The notes: generated by a model not told the origin, from the letters alone. A stretch of DNA of 64,000 bases from Arabidopsis thaliana (GCF_000001735.4 NC_003076.8:25795835-25859834), one strand, 5' to 3'; counted from the first letter of the stretch, positions 11,191 to 25,713 are shown. Numbers and translations are program-made.

Positions 11191-13561
11191 TCAAGATCCC
11201 ACAAGTCCTTTGTACCTAGCGTACGACATTATGATCACAAACACGACTACACAAAGTGTCCCCGTCAAGCCCACCACCTGCAACAACCAAAAACCCCGAT
11301 AAACATAAGTTAATCTTGAGAGAGATCTTTATTTCATCCTCATGCGAATAGAATTCTGGTTTCTTACGTATTTGAACATGTATCCATGACCGTCGTTCCA
11401 TGTGTATGGAATGTTCATCCCGAAAATTCCAGCGACAAGAGAGTACATCGATAAGCAAACTGTTCCAGAACTTAACACTAGCTCCAACTGCAGGATTTTG
11501 AAGATGATCAACAAAAGAAGATGACATATTAAAAAAACTTTGGCTTTCGACATTCACGTACCTGAATAAGCTGATTCCGATGATTGTCAAGCTGTGAATA
11601 GAAAACCGACGAGTTTTAGCTTTTAATATAATGACTTATATTCAGATTTCAAGAACATGTTAAAAATTTTGAGGTTTCGTTTTTGGATACCTGGATGTTA
11701 ATGTAGTCCTCTGTGTCATCAATATACTCACGTAGCTGCATCAGAGTCAAAAATTAAGTTTTTAAAGTAAAAAAAGTCTGCAAAAAAGAACAGAAAGAAA
11801 AGGGAGCAAGAGGATAACTGTTGTTAATCTGTTCAAAGTGCTGTCGATCTGCATGAAGTATGCCTGTAAAGATATCAAGACGTGTGTATTTGGACTTGGC
11901 ATTTGAATGGAAGATAGATCAGAATCAGATAAAAGATTTTGTGCAGGATCAACAAACCTCGAGTAACATTTCAAGTTCTTCAACATCATTCTCATCCCCA
12001 TGAACTGTGGCTAAACTCGCTCTACTTGCTCTTGAAATCTTAGAGCCTATTGTTGGGGAAGTAGTATACCAATTTGGTTCACCAATACTACTAATCGGTG
12101 AGGAAGCACTTGAAAGTTTCCTTGAAAGGTAAAGATCTGCCATATCATCGTCATCATCCAGCAACTGTTCGAGTTCATCTCTTACCTGCAAAAGGCGATG
12201 AAGCTACTTAGTTCTCTATTCATATTACAAACTTTACAAATACTCATAAGTCATAAGAAAAAGATACCTGCTCACCTTTTGAACCCGAGCTGTCAACCGA
12301 GTCATGGCACTCTTCAATTTCCGAACTCTATCCAAATTACGGCTACTAATCTACAAGACGAATGTAAAAATGTAGTTGAAAACTGGATCACTGGTGATAA
12401 TAAATCATTGAGGTACCTACCTTTGAGGTAAGCTCATCCAAAGCAGGATAAGCAGCTGTTTCTAATTCTGCTGTCCTTGCAGCTAAGAAGCTACAGATTG
12501 CTTCCAAAGCTACTTCCAGCGCCCGAAATTCAAATGGGGATTCTATATTGCAACAAGCAGACATTTCAACATATATGAAAAGGCAAATTAAGGGTCATCA
12601 AAAAGGAGATGAATTTCACAGAGTTTAGATGGTTTAGGAAAAGAGCCAAGAGTCTCTAGGGACAATACCATCTTCGTCACCAGTATCACCGTCGTTTTGA
12701 GCACCTGCGATCTCTTTCCCGTCTCCTTGACCACCATTGTGTGATGCATTTCCAACAGGTAAGCGTCTTCGAAGCTCCTCCACAACTGGAATAACATTTT
12801 CATCAGACGGATCCCGAAGCAAAACCTGTAATAAGCCCAAGTCATTACTACAAGAAGAGAACTCAAAAGCTATACTCCTCTAAGCATTCCATAGTGCTAA
12901 ATAGATCAAAGCCTGGCTGATATTATGAACTTTCAACACACTATAGCATAGTAAGAACAGAACTGAAAAATTAGCCAAATTTTTGCCTAGTTCAGTGATT
13001 GCTCAAGTTCCTTAACACATTGTCAGCATTTTGAAAAACTGGCTACAAGAAAGAATCAAACTTTAACATGAACATCTGCATATTCAGAAAAAAATCTACC
13101 TAACAAAATAAAAATCGAAACTTTTTACTGCAAAAACCCTACAAATCTAAGTGTGGTAAGCAAAGGAATCAAAGAGTAAACTACTAACCTCTTCGGAAGT
13201 GATAATAGCCTTGATATGCTGCATAAAGAAGAAGGAACAAAACTAATTACACTCTGAAACAAAAACAAAACCCAGAAACAATGAATGCCTGAAGAACCAA
13301 AAAACAGAACCAAACCTCCAAATTGAGAACAATGGCTCTCTCTCGGCCAAGAATAGTGGAAGGGTAAGATAAATTGGGGTCTAGAATCCGGAGATCGCGA
13401 GCGTGGATCTGGACACGGTGCATGATCTCATACTTATCAACATCGAGTGGCTCACTCTGTCCCGTCGCGTCAATAAGAGCCCACGACGCTTGTGGCGTTT
13501 TCTTCTTCACCGTCACAACCGCCGAAGGATCCGCTGGAACCAAGTACCCGTTTTGCGCCAT
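11191..13561 (-). CDS. MRS2-2: CorA/MRS2-type magnesium transporter, 394 aa
   Basis: Eleven exons, phases checked: 13561-13316, 13218-13189, 12825-12669, 12542-12421, 12350-12276, 12185-11958, 11863-11819, 11735-11691, 11591-11562, 11487-11368 and 11277-11191, totalling 394 codons plus stop. Start [12 protein letters not shown]. The long soluble N-terminal part contains predicted helices and an acidic [12 protein letters not shown] run. TM1 is followed by the family signature GMN (about residues 349-351), then an acidic loop (NDGHG) and TM2 ([16 protein letters not shown]) near the C-terminus. The family forms pentameric Mg2+ channels. I recognise it as MRS2-2, also called MGT9, reported to act in pollen Mg supply (established knowledge). 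Length equals the family norm, and it appears intact. Confidence 0.93.
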
Positions 13562-14392
13562 GTCTTTCAAAAACTAAAAAAAACTACCTCACCGTCCACT
13601 TCCACGCCGTCTGTAAAATTCAGAGCACCAGCATCAACACAACAGTCGAATTCTTCATCAAAAAAAAAAAAGCGAACAAGAGAATCTGACCTTGTTGAGC
13701 TCAAGTGTTCATGCGAATTCGACGGAGAAAACAATACTCTAAAGGATTCAGAAAAGCGAATTCTCGTCCTGTCTGCTCTTTTTTCATTAAAAAGATTTTC
13801 GGAAATCTTTCTTTCTAGATTTTTGTTTAGGTTTGGTTTTTTTGCTTTGTGAGAGAGTTTTACAGTTTCAGAAAAAAAGGAAAACGTGATATATTCTGTT
13901 AGAGGTGAATCTTATTTATATTTAAAATGTAAACCGCAATAAACCGGTAATAATAACCCTGATTTCTGGTAAATGTTGTTCATATTTGAGTCGAATCACC
14001 TAAATTCGACACAAAACCCGGTTTAGTTTAGATTAAGAAAATAAAAATTAATTTATTTTTGATCGGGATATACTACGAGTTTATCTGCTTGTTATCAGAA
14101 TTATTAGTTTGAGCAACTAATTAAAAAAAAAAAGACTAAATTTACTTAAATTGAAATACCAAACATAAATCTAACTCTAACTGATATTAGCTAGATTTAT
14201 GTTACACATGAATTACACATGATATATTTTAGATATTCGAATTATGTTTATATATGCCCCACATTTTCGGCTACTAATGCTATAATTTTAAAGAGATTCA
14301 CAATTTCTTTTTTTTATTACTTTTCTTTTCCAACTTGCAAAAGCTTAAGCATATTAATATTCTTTTTTTCTTCCTCAAATAAAAATATAGAA
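13562..14392. other. MRS2-2 promoter and XYL4 3' flank
   Basis: 830 bp between two minus-strand genes in head-to-tail order. The right part is AT-rich 3' flank of XYL4, and the left part is the leader and promoter of MRS2-2. Plus-strand open frames at 13374-13852 are antisense shadows of MRS2-2 exon 1 and its leader. I see no RNA gene. Confidence 0.5.
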
Positions 14393-17300
14393 TCAGATTC
14401 TAATGCTTAAGGAATGTTTTAAATCTCCGACATGAAGAAGATGCTTTCCCAAACCAATCTTCCTCTTCCCAATCTCATCAACCACACTCAGATCTTTACA
14501 TATCTCTACCTTAAACCTAACCACCGCTTCTTCCCTCTTCCCCAATCGAATCTTCTCGAATCCTACCAAATGCTTCCTCGGCGATCCGTGAATCGCCGGC
14601 GGCGTCGTGAATAGAAACACCGTGTGAATCCCTTCTCTATCTCCTCCGTTTCGTACCTTGATATGAACTTCAAACGCCGATCCACCGCCGGAGACAGCGT
14701 TTTCGCAGTGCGGTCCGATCGCGTCTAGCGATTGACATTCCGATGATCGGCAAACGTGATTCTCTTCGAGACCGAGAGAAACGAGACTTGGAGCTTTGAC
14801 TAAAGTGTGACTGAATTTGGTGTAGCTGAGTCCATCTCCGAATGCGTATACTGTTTCTCCGGTGTAGAATCGGTAAGTCCGACCCGGATACCCGCTTGCT
14901 TTATCGGGTCTCATGTTCATTATTGTCATCGGAACTTTCTCTACATACGACTGTGGATACCACGTCATCGGTAATTTCCCACCTACATAACCAAAACCGG
15001 TTTATTCAAATTTGCAATTACAAAAACCGGTTTGAAACAGAGTCTCTTACTTGGATTATAACGGCCAAAGATGATATCAGCAATGGCGATACCACCGGCT
15101 TCTCCGGGATAACCAACCCACAAAATTCCGGCGATCTTTGGGTCATTCTTAGCGAATGTAATATCGAAACCTCCACCGGACATAATGACGAGCAAGACCG
15201 GTCCTTTTGCTGCTTTAGCCACTTGGATCACCAGCTCTTGTTGCTGTCCAGGAAGATGCAGGTCGACTCTGTCTCGGCTCTCTGCCTCGATTGATTGATC
15301 GGCACCGATCACAAGCACAGACACATCTGCAGTGGCTGCTAGTTTCGTGGCGCCGGCTACATCCGCTACAGCACAAGCTACATTGGAGCAGCCTGGTAGA
15401 TATGTTGTAGATACCGTCCCGGCTAGTCCTTGTAGTGGTGTTGTGTATTTACACGGCGTGCCTTCGTAGTTTCCAATCATTGTTTTGGTGACATTCGCGT
15501 TTGGTCCAATCACGGCTAGTGTTTTGATCGATTTAGGAGAAAGCGGTAAGCATCCAGTATTCTTGAGTAGAACAATGCCTTGTCTTGCTGCATCTGCTGC
15601 TAGCTCTTGATTCGCAGACGTGCAAACGTCGGTAGGACCTAACCCGCCATAGATTTGGTTCTTTGGGTTTCCATCAAAGAATCCTAAACGCATAAGGGTC
15701 AAAAAGTTGTTCGAAATCGCTTTATCGATAGCTGCCTCGTTTACCAAACCCGACTTAACTGCTTCCTCTGTATGTTGACCCAAGAATGAACCACAGTTTA
15801 AATCCAAACCTGCCAATATAGATATGGCTGCAGCTTCAGCTGGAGTCTTTGTATAGTGTTGGTTCTTATACAAGACATCTACTGAATCACAATCTGAAAC
15901 AATGTACCTATAAAAATAGAACCAAAATCAAAACCAAAACACACGAAAAGGATTTAAACTTAGCTGATCGGATCAGATCAGATCATTACCCATTTAATTT
16001 CCATTCACCGCGGATAACACCAGAGAGCAGATCTGGATCAGCGCATGTCGGTTTGCCGTTAACTTGATTGTAAGAACACATAACACTCGCCACATTCCCA
16101 TCAACCACACAACTCTTGAACGGTGGTTGATACGTATCATCCATATCTTGTTGAGTCACCTACTCCATCAAAACAAACGCACAAAAAAAGTTACTTAAAA
16201 CACTCAAAAATGTATTTGGTCTAACCAAATGTTGTACCCAACCCGAACTTAGTACCATTGAACCGGATTAACCAAATAAACCACAACATCACATACACAA
16301 TTGACAAAAACAGTTAAAACACTGGAAAATGTCTTTTTAGCTTTTAGATTTTTACCACGGCGTTGAAACTGTAACGTTCTACGCCTTTCCAATTATCGAC
16401 ATCGTAAGCGGTATAGTGTTTGCAGCAGGCGGCGACTTTGAGACGGTTAGAATCGCCACCGTCAGTCTCTTGAAGACCCTTAACGTACCCTGAAGCATAC
16501 TTACTAGCGAGCAATGGATCTTCTCCTGGAGTCTCTTGCCCTCTTCCCCATCTTGGATCTCGGAATATGTTCACGTTCGGTGACCAATACGTTAGTCCGG
16601 CTAATCCCACGTTGTACATTGCCCTCGCTTCCGTTGAGACGACCTTAACAAATAAGTGATACCAATGTCATTCAAAAAAGCCATGTGTATCCAATCCGGT
16701 TTGAAATTGTATTGACAAAACCATATTCGGTTTATTATATTTCTTAGAAGAAATGAGCTGAAACTTAACCATGAATCATAATCATATTAATCATGGCACT
16801 GAAAACAGGTGTGGGGAGAAATTCATTATTGGTTACAGGTACGAAAACGACGTAGTATAACGTGTTGTAAAGTGTTTACTTGTACCAAACGAAAGATCAA
16901 AAAAAAAGGAGAGGCCCAGTTTCATAATAAGTAAGATATTCCCATTATCCAAAAAGAGAATAAAAGCAAAGGACGAAAATAAAATTTTGAAAACAAAAAT
17001 CAAAAGTGGATAAAAAATTAATTACCTTGCCAATGGCTTGAAACAGAGATACGTTGAAAGAAGCGGCGGTGAGTATAACCTGCGGGAAACTCGTAGCTCC
17101 GGGAACTTGGCTAGAAAAATGCGTGCCGGGTCCGATGTAAGAAACGCCGTGAAGTGCTTCAGACCACCATTCATACGTTGGAATCCCAAGACGAGTCACG
17201 CCGTTAGCTTTACTCACTAAAAACCCGATCTTTTCTTGCAACGTGAGCCTCGCGACCAGATCAGCGACTCGGTATTCGATCTTCAAAACGGTGTTGCAGA

Positions 17301-17475
17301 AACCATAGGCGGCGAGAGAAGGGTTTGCAGCTACGTCGCAGGCGAAAACCGGCGATGATTGAGCGTTTGAGAAATTTAAAAAGTAGAGGAAGAAACAGAG
17401 AAAGATTAGATAAACAGAGGAAACAGAGGATGGTGGTGCTCTGTTTCTCCTTGTTAATGGAGAAGAAGAGCCCAT
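14393..17475 (-). CDS. XYL4: GH3 beta-D-xylosidase, secreted, 784 aa
   Basis: Five exons: 17475-17026, 16643-16356, 16159-15990, 15907-15051 and 14982-14393 (2,355 nt including stop). An N-terminal signal peptide ([20 protein letters not shown], about residues 21-40) targets it to the apoplast. The GH3 N-domain follows ([28 protein letters not shown]). The exon junction at residue 303 leads into YIVSDCDSV, whose first Asp (about D308) is the expected catalytic nucleophile. The C-domain and fibronectin-III-like end ([20 protein letters not shown]) are complete. The enzyme releases xylose from xylan-type oligosaccharides in the cell wall. I recognise BXL4/XYL4 of Arabidopsis. A TATA-like element (CTATAAAA, minus strand) lies near 17526-17534. 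Nothing appears broken. Confidence 0.94.
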
Positions 17476-20400
17476 TGCTTTGTGTTTCGATTTCTTGGGA
17501 TATTGGCTTTGGTTTAGTGAGACTGGTTTTATAGTAATAAAGAGTGGTAAGCTACTACTACGCTCTCACTAAAGAATCTGTGGTTAATATAAATTATTGT
17601 GACATTTATTTATTTATTTTGACCTATTATAATTAAGATTATGTGAAAAAGATGATACGGTCTTCGAGGAAAGAAATAATGATACGGACCATACGGTGTT
17701 TGTGGATACTAGTATTAGGATTTATGACCTCTGTCATGTGTTTGTTAAATCATAAATCTGATTTTACTTTATATAGTTTTGCAACAAAAAGGAATAAAGC
17801 ATAGTGGGTTTAAACTTTATACATAAAGTGTACATCGAATATTCTACGTATAAAATTTACTTATTTCTTTTTGTCTCAACGTATAAACTTACCTTTTTCG
17901 GTATAAAATAAAATTGTAAGTATAGATTTCGTTTGGCTATAGAGTACAATGTTTCAGACGACCCCATATCAAACTTTTTTACATATGCTTTTCTTTTTCA
18001 AAATAACGAGATCTTTGAGTTTTTTGGTCTGTGTATCTCTTCACGTCCAAAAGCATGGTAGATTTTTATCAAGAAGTAGGCATCTTCTTTAAGTGTAGCA
18101 ATATCTTTATAGATAATTGGTGAAATAACTATGTTTGGTTAAGCGTTAAGGTATGGTCAATTCGATATATGTGGTTTGGATACTCAACACGATTGAGTCC
18201 AATGGACTGTGTCGTGTGCATATATGAAAGAGAGAGTTTGCTAAGTCGTTTTTTGGTTGAAAATGATCATTAAGAGCTGTGGCTAACTATTGCGTGTAAA
18301 CAAGAAAGACAAAGTGTTTTAAGATTACTTTGAAATACTGAAACTTATGTGGAATCATTTAGCTTAATGTGGTCCAGTTGATGATCCCACATAGACACAT
18401 CTTTTAACAAAAGTGAATGCCCTAAAAATTGTTATTATATACTGTTCACAATGTGACAATTAAGTCTAGTTTTCCAGTAACTAATCACCATTTTACGTTG
18501 TGTGTGTAAAAAGAAAAGTCATAGATCCCCAATAAGCGAAAGTGTTTGGTAGTGACCCGTGACGGTGTCGTATTAGTTATCAAATGGTAAGTTTTTGTCG
18601 AGGTCCAAGAGCAAGTTGCATTCTTTGTTTCGAGCCCGTGAATCTTAATGGTTTTCGACTTTCAAGTTTCAACAGTTGTTTTCATTTGCATGACAGCCTG
18701 TCACTTTAAGTTTTTTCATGCGCGTGACTCATTCACATTATACTTGATCTACATATAAATTAGTTCAATTAACGCCGTTTTATATACTTAATTTGATGAA
18801 AACATAAGCTTAATGGGAAGCATGATTAAAATTATCCATCTAGTAATGGAAGATTCTATAGTCCTAAAACATTTAGTTACTTCGTAGTTTATAGCTTTTG
18901 TTTACTTTTTGGCGTAGGTTTTTTCAACTAAATCCAATTAGCTAAACAGTTGATTTGACTCATAACATATGAAGGCTAATATTTGTATTTTTACAAATGA
19001 ATTTTTTTAAAAATAAGTATGCACCACTTGGATTTTACTATTTGAATATTTTCTGAAAATATGTATTACAACAATATATAACAGATAAGCGATCGAATTT
19101 CCACATCAACATCCAATGCATGTGTCTGATTTTATTTTAGTTTGCTTGGACCAATAAAACACAATTTCCAAATTTGAATAAAACAAAACAAGAAACAAAA
19201 AATTTCCTCAGACATTTTTACGGACGATATATGTATATTTATAAAAAAATTACATGTAGATTTAGTGTCGCCAAAGAAATGTTGCAAGCTTTAACCGAAA
19301 AAGCCAAAAAGGATTTAAAACGTTGCAACTTGCAAGTATTGTCACATGTGCTAACAAATTATTATCATTATTTGTAATAAGGGATTTTCAGAAATATTTG
19401 TATAAACTAAAAAGTAAAAACCCACCTATACATATATAACAAGTAGAAGAAATGAGTAGATTTATTTGTTTGGACTTTGCATAGGACACATTTAATTCAC
19501 AAGTAAAAAAGGGATTTACACTTTATTCGTTAAACTAAATAAAGTCACAAAGATAATGATTGCTAAGTAATGTCTGCAAATATTAATTATTGTTTTACAG
19601 GAAAACATGAGGTGAGCTCTAACTATTACTATGAGTATACTTCTCCTTTTGGATTAATTAGCATTAAGTAATAACTATGTCTATTTTATATTAGTACTAG
19701 TTTAATGTCGGTTGCTAATTTGCTACTACAATAAAGCCTGGTCTGATAATAAATTCCAATCACAAACATTATTAAAATCAAAATCAATTTGGCTTTATTT
19801 AATAATGAGTAGTTAGGTTTGCAGCATTTGGAGACATACATATTTAGGATAATATTACATATATATTGGCTCCAATCAAAAACAAATTAAAGTTGCATGG
19901 TTACGTGTTAGCAAATGGTGGGGACAAAGATATCAATTAGGTTATTTACGTCTTAACTACGTTACAACAATGTCTCTATCATATAATTCCAAATGTGTCA
20001 TGAAAACCTTTTTTTTTTTTTTTTGTTAAAGAGTTTCATGAAAACTTTATCCACATAAACGTTTTTGAAATGCATGTGTTTTTAGTTCACATATGCGCTC
20101 GGCTGCATAATTTTACGGAATCATAATATATGCTCAATTATTTTACTATTTTCATTTGTTTAAATTAAAAATCAAATGTATATACCATTTTTCGCGTTTA
20201 GTGTTTTAAGAAAGCTAGTCAATTATTTTGTTGTTCCACTATTTTTATGATGCATATCAATCATCTAATTGTCGTTTCTTACTTATCAGTTTACCATTGT
20301 ATTGTGCGCAATTTTTTTAAATTTGCATGATTCGCCACTAGAATCTTAACTTTTCGGAGAGATTACTTTTTCATAAAGAAACAATTGGGTATAGTATTAT

Positions 20401-21556
20401 AATTTCTTCAAGATTGTCTTTTACATTTATTTACAACAACAAAAATTGACCTAATCTTTGAATAATATACATAAGGTAGATGATGTTATTGTACAGGGCA
20501 TGTGACTTTTTAGACATCCCTATTATTTATAGTTAGAGCAGGTGAGGCGAGGATCGATGAAGACATAACTACTGTCAATTATTGTAATTGTTCACATTTC
20601 TCAAACCCCAAAATATTCTTAATATAAAATAGAAGAGGCATGTCCCATAATCCCATTATATATGTAACCTTGTATATATTCATCATCATTATTTTATTTT
20701 GAAAAAAGATTTTGTTCATAATTATCAAAACTGGATAAGATATTCGGTTATGTGTATGTATCCGATCGTCATGAAAATAACATGTTAGCATTAAGGCTAT
20801 GTAATTATGTGCAAACCTGCCACGAATAAAAAATAAGTTATACACTAAGTAATAAAGGAACTTCAATAACACCATTAGTGGCGTCACTCCAAGCGTTGGT
20901 TGCACAGTCTAATGTATGACATTAAGATGCTTTTTAATTTGGTTTCTTGCAGATATGTATAGATTGAATCTCAAATAAAAAATGTAGAAGCTGAAAAAAA
21001 GAAGAAGGAAAATATCACATGCAAAGATTATAGTATTGACGATATCGACCTGCGACTTTATTGTCGCCATTGGTTAGGTGTTCAAATTGCAAATGTATTT
21101 CAACATTTCTATGATTGTTAATATAGATAATGATATCCAAATTGGTCATGAAAAAAGCAATCTGATTTTGAAAAAAGTGAGATGAGATTGTATCTACTTT
21201 CTTTTTTTTGTTTTGGCCCATGCCCTACACAGCCAAGCAAATTTGCATCAATTAAATAAAAATAACAAAATATTTTATAAAAATGATCACATTTGACATT
21301 TTTCTCAGCAAATAAACTAGTGTGATTCCACTAACACTCTTTTCTACAGATCTCTATGTTTTACATGATACATAATAATCTCTAAAGTTTCACCTGGAGA
21401 GCTTTGTTCATTTGATGTTCTTGAGACCGCAAAACTGAACTGAAAAACAAAAAAAAAACAGTAACAAATCAGCAATTCATGTTAGCATTTCTGGACACTG
21501 CTGGCTGGTTATTGATGTTTAACAAAACCGTGAATCTGAGAAACTTACAAATGATT
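17476..21556. other. 4-kb AT-rich intergenic region, no gene supported
   Basis: Holds the XYL4 promoter at the left and the FTSHI4 3' UTR at the right (from about 21,350). Open frames at 19174-19377, 20579-20905 and 21015-21221 lack good starts, codon bias and recognisable motifs. A non-coding transcript is possible but nothing in the sequence shows it. Confidence 0.5.
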
Positions 21557-24500
21557 TTAAAAGAAATGGGTTGCCATCAAAATCTGAGGTTTCTTCTTTT
21601 CTTCTTCAATTTGAATAACAGCTTCTGCTTTGATTTCTTCAACCTTTTTATCCCAAATCTCATCCACTAGTTTCCATGTGTCATCGCTGATGATTTGTGT
21701 CTGCATCAAACATAGCACAAGAGTATTATATAAGAGAAGAAAAAAGTTTAATCTTGTTATGATCTATGAGTGGTTTGTTTCTACTACATACCTCCATGGG
21801 ACGAGGAGCTCCAAATGTTGCAAAACCAATGTTTCCTGGTGAAAATGTTACTCTTCCAGGAAGCGATACACCGTGAATTCCCCATCTTCCCGCATAGATT
21901 AAAGCTCCATACTCATCGACAGGTCTCACGGGTTTCTGTTTTCATGAATCAAAGGATCTGGAAAAACCGGAAAAAAAATCAATACAGAGAGATAAGATTG
22001 AGAAAGATAACTAACTTGAGGAATCCTTGGAGCTGTGTTGTAAATGTTCCAGATTTCATCGGCTTTGATTTCTCCTTTCTCAAGAAGCACATCTGAAAAT
22101 ATTATTACACTCTTTAAGATTGTTGAGTGTATGGTGATATCTGCCATTGCAATGACGAAGCAGAGAGGATATGATATTATTCTAAACCTGTGATTTCTTC
22201 AAGGGCTGATTGATACTCTTGTAAGATTGATGAGCATTTCTCAACAGCAAACCTCATGTACTCATCGCGTAATGCCTCAAGTTTCGGAACAAGCTATACA
22301 CGAAGGAGAATCGAAATTGGTGTTTCTGAGATTCTCAAGAGCTAAAAATAAAGAGGTAACAAGTACATATATAAAACTTACATTAGGAACGAGGTCTCTT
22401 TGGTTTCGGTAATAAGCTTTTCCAAAAGCAGTCATTCCCGTCTGAAGAATCAGAAATTCCGCTCGCTGTGAAGCTTCTAAAGTAGACTTAGCAGAGATCC
22501 AACACAGGTTTTCTATTCCAAACATCTCTTCTTCAACTACTCTAGCTATACGACACAAACAAGGGGATGAAGTAAGCGACAGAGATTTTTGTGATCTATA
22601 ACGAAAAAGAGAAAGTGTTGACAAGTTTGGCTTTGCAACTTACGAGCACATGCACGGATTATTGAGTTCACATAATCTGACTTTCTCGCAAAAACTCTTC
22701 CTGAAGTTTCAGAGTAACGCATATTTGGTTGGCTTCTAATCGAGTTTATGTCAGTCTGCAGAGAGAAGCACATGATACAAAAAATGGTCTTAGTAATGCT
22801 ATAATTCAAAATAACACATGAAGGAAACTGCACTCAAGTTTCTTAATAAACCTCGCTGATTGGACGATATTGATCTGGGAGATAACAAGCAAGAACAGCA
22901 ACAGCTGCTTCTCGGTAAGCCAATCTCAACTTCAGTTCCTCTGGAACTTCAGTACTATCTTCTTGTCCAGTCTCAAATGTCCCTTTTTGCTGTAAGGAGT
23001 GGAATCAGAATTTGCTAAAGCAGCACCTAAGCATGGATAAACTGGATATCAAACACTAGTTACCCGCTTAAGCGCCTCAAGGAGTTCTTCTCTTCCAATG
23101 TAATCCAAATCTTTTCTAGCTGTCAAGATTCCAGCTTCATTTCTGTAAACAATTAACCAAAGATCAGTGTTTTCTGTTTTTTTCCCTCTGCATCTAAATA
23201 CATAGTTGAAGCTGTAGCATTGTATATTACAGAACGTTTTGCAGTTCTGCTCCGGTAAAATCTTCCGTGTTCTCAGCTACTTCTTGCAGCAACTCCTCCT
23301 TCTCATCCTCAGATCGAAAGAATTTATTTCTAGCATGTACCTTTAGTTACAAACAGAACTTTTCGTTAAAGCACAAAGCCAACCAAAACTCGTCATATCC
23401 AGAAAAGTAAAATTAATTACCTTTAATATCGCCAATCTACCATCTTTTGACGGTAAACCAACTCTTATGATTTTGTCAAAACGACCTTTTCTCAATAGAG
23501 CAGGATCAAGGATATCTAATCTATTTGTTGCACCTATGACTAATACCTGACAAAATCCATGATTACTAGCAAGTATTGTTTATTGAAAAAAAACTATATA
23601 GCAAAGGGAAACATTACTTGTGATGTAGTAACTTTAAATCCATCCATCTCAGTCAATATTTGAAGCAAACCTTGTTCTCTCTCTGCTCCTCCCTATTCAG
23701 TGAGTAACACATTTCTAAAGAAAGTTAAATCTCTTATACTAAAATCTAATTTCCGGAACAAGAAAGCATTGCATTCTTACCCCGCCAATATCGGGTCCAC
23801 CTCGCTTACTTCCAATTGCATCAATCTCATCAATGAAGATTATAGATGGCGCATATGACCGAGAGCTAGCAAAAAGATCTTTAACACGAGATGCAGCCAC
23901 TCCTACAAACATCTGAGAGATTTAAACAAAAACAGGAAAACTCCATTAACTCAAGACCTTAAAAAACCAAGATATTTAGCACTGTTATTCATGTTGACAC
24001 AATCAATCACTCACCTCAACAAAGTCGGTTCCATTTGCCGCGAAGAAAGGTAAACCAGCTTCTCCAGCAATAGCTTTGGCTAACAAAGTTTTCCCCGTTC
24101 CGGGAGGTCCATGAAGCAGAACACCTTTCGGACAATAAATGCCTTTATTCTGAAATTCCTCATCATTCTTTAAAATTCGCACAATTTCTTGTAATTCCCT
24201 CTTTATATACTCCTGACCCGCAAAATCATCAAAAGTAACACCAGTTTTCTCCTCTGCTGATATAAATTTTGCCCTTACAGAGAGAACCAAACATAAACTT
24301 AGATCCAACAAACTTGAGCAGAAGAGGTCAATATCAAAGGAAGTCGAGCATTTCTAAACATACCGACTCTTGCCTAGGGAACCGAGTGCTTGGCGCTTGA
24401 GGGGCTGCCTTATCTTTTTGGTAGGGGTTCCGAGATCACAAGGGATTAGTTTGGCATAGATTGGCCTCGTGATACTGTCGATCCAAACATAAAGCGAAAC

Positions 24501-25631
24501 AAAGAGGGCAAGTCTCATAGACCAAACCACAAAAGTGGCAACTGTAGTATAGACTTCAGCTGGAACCACATCTACATTGAAAACCTCTACGTTTACTATC
24601 TGCTGATGCAACTTCTTCCATACATCATTCCAACCATCAATTGGCATTCGGTCCACAATGTGACGACGGAAAATTATCTCCTTTTTCGAATCTTCTTCTT
24701 CTCCTAGGGGCTCCCCATCTTTATAATAAGGCAATATCACTGCAACAACAACAAAACTTAGGCAAAAGATTTCAAGAACACCATGTCTAGATTTCAAGCA
24801 GTTAGATGCAATGTATCGAAACTTTTTGAAACTTCTCACCTGATATCGTCTGTCCGTAATTTGAATATTCCATGTATTGAACACTGTTGGAATCTAAGAG
24901 CTTCATAAAATCACTAAAATTGATACGGTGAGAGGTTTCAGGATCCCATTCTGTTCCTTTTAACTTGCCACGCATGGTTAACAATGTTCTACTCCAATCT
25001 GATGCCATAACAAGCTGCCTTTCTAATTGTACATTAGCCTTTCTCTCGAGCTCTTCCATGTTGCTAAGTCGTTCTCTTTCAGTTTCTCGTAACTTCTACA
25101 AAAACCAAAAGATAAAACGAATTAAAGCTTTGAAAACTCCATTAAACAAAATGAGGAATAAGTATATCAATTAAGCTACAACCAAAAAATGTTTCAAGTA
25201 TTGAATGCAAACATAACCTCTTCAACAGAAACTACACAAGTATACGATCAAAGTCCGAAACTGAGTATCACTTATTAGCTTGCAAGTTCTTCACTTTGCA
25301 TTCTAGAAACGAAAGCCCTAGAATTGGATAATTCTAGCTATAATTTGAAATAGAGATAAACCTCAAATAGACGATTGGACTCAGCATCTTCTTCCTGTGA
25401 AACTGAAGACTCAGTAGACTCAAAGCTCGATGTACTGCAACAAGTAATCAAACCATTTCTTCGTGAAGGAAAAAGATTGAATTTGGAGCTTAATTTAGCT
25501 TCCGTTGGTTTTCTTCGACGGACGAAACTAGACAGAGAACCTCGAAATTGACTGGGGAAGAGGGTATTAGAAGGGTTTAAGGGTTTCGAGAAATGGGTTG
25601 GAGTTAACGAGCTCGAGATATAAAACGTCAT
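21557..25631 (-). CDS. FTSHI4: FtsH-like AAA protein without protease motif (FtsHi4), 855 aa
   Basis: Sixteen exons, phases checked: 25631-25362, 25095-24840, 24739-24364, 24273-24015, 23912-23781, 23692-23618, 23546-23421, 23340-23231, 23142-23064, 22989-22852, 22755-22644, 22545-22382, 22293-22188, 22092-22016, 21935-21792 and 21700-21557. The N-terminus is Ser/Arg-rich like a plastid transit peptide, followed by membrane segments ([12 protein letters not shown] is partly coded by intron; [16 protein letters not shown] is in exon 3). The AAA module has Walker A GPPGTGKT (about 356-363), Walker B IIFIDEID (about 411-418) and RKGRFD. Where active FtsH has HEAGH, this protein reads REAAV (about 587-591), so zinc binding and proteolysis should be lost. 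This is the defining trait of plastid FtsHi proteins. From memory it is the essential FTSHI4/EMB3144, a subunit of the envelope FtsHi/Ycf2-type motor complex. Confidence 0.93.
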
Positions 25632-25713
25632 TGTTCAGTCATTAGATTAGAGCTGGGAAAAATTTCCCCTCGATTTCTAAGTGCAAAGAGAAACGATAGC
25701 AACAAACTTTCTA

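Noticed and set aside
20579-20905. 108-codon hydrophobic minus-strand frame
   Set aside because: Starts with GTG, AT-rich chance composition, no splice or promoter context.
17476-21556. Search for a hairpin microRNA or tRNA in the large gap
   Set aside because: No tRNA arms (no GGTTCRANNC T-loop with acceptor stem) and no long stem-loop were found by eye; computation would be needed to exclude one.
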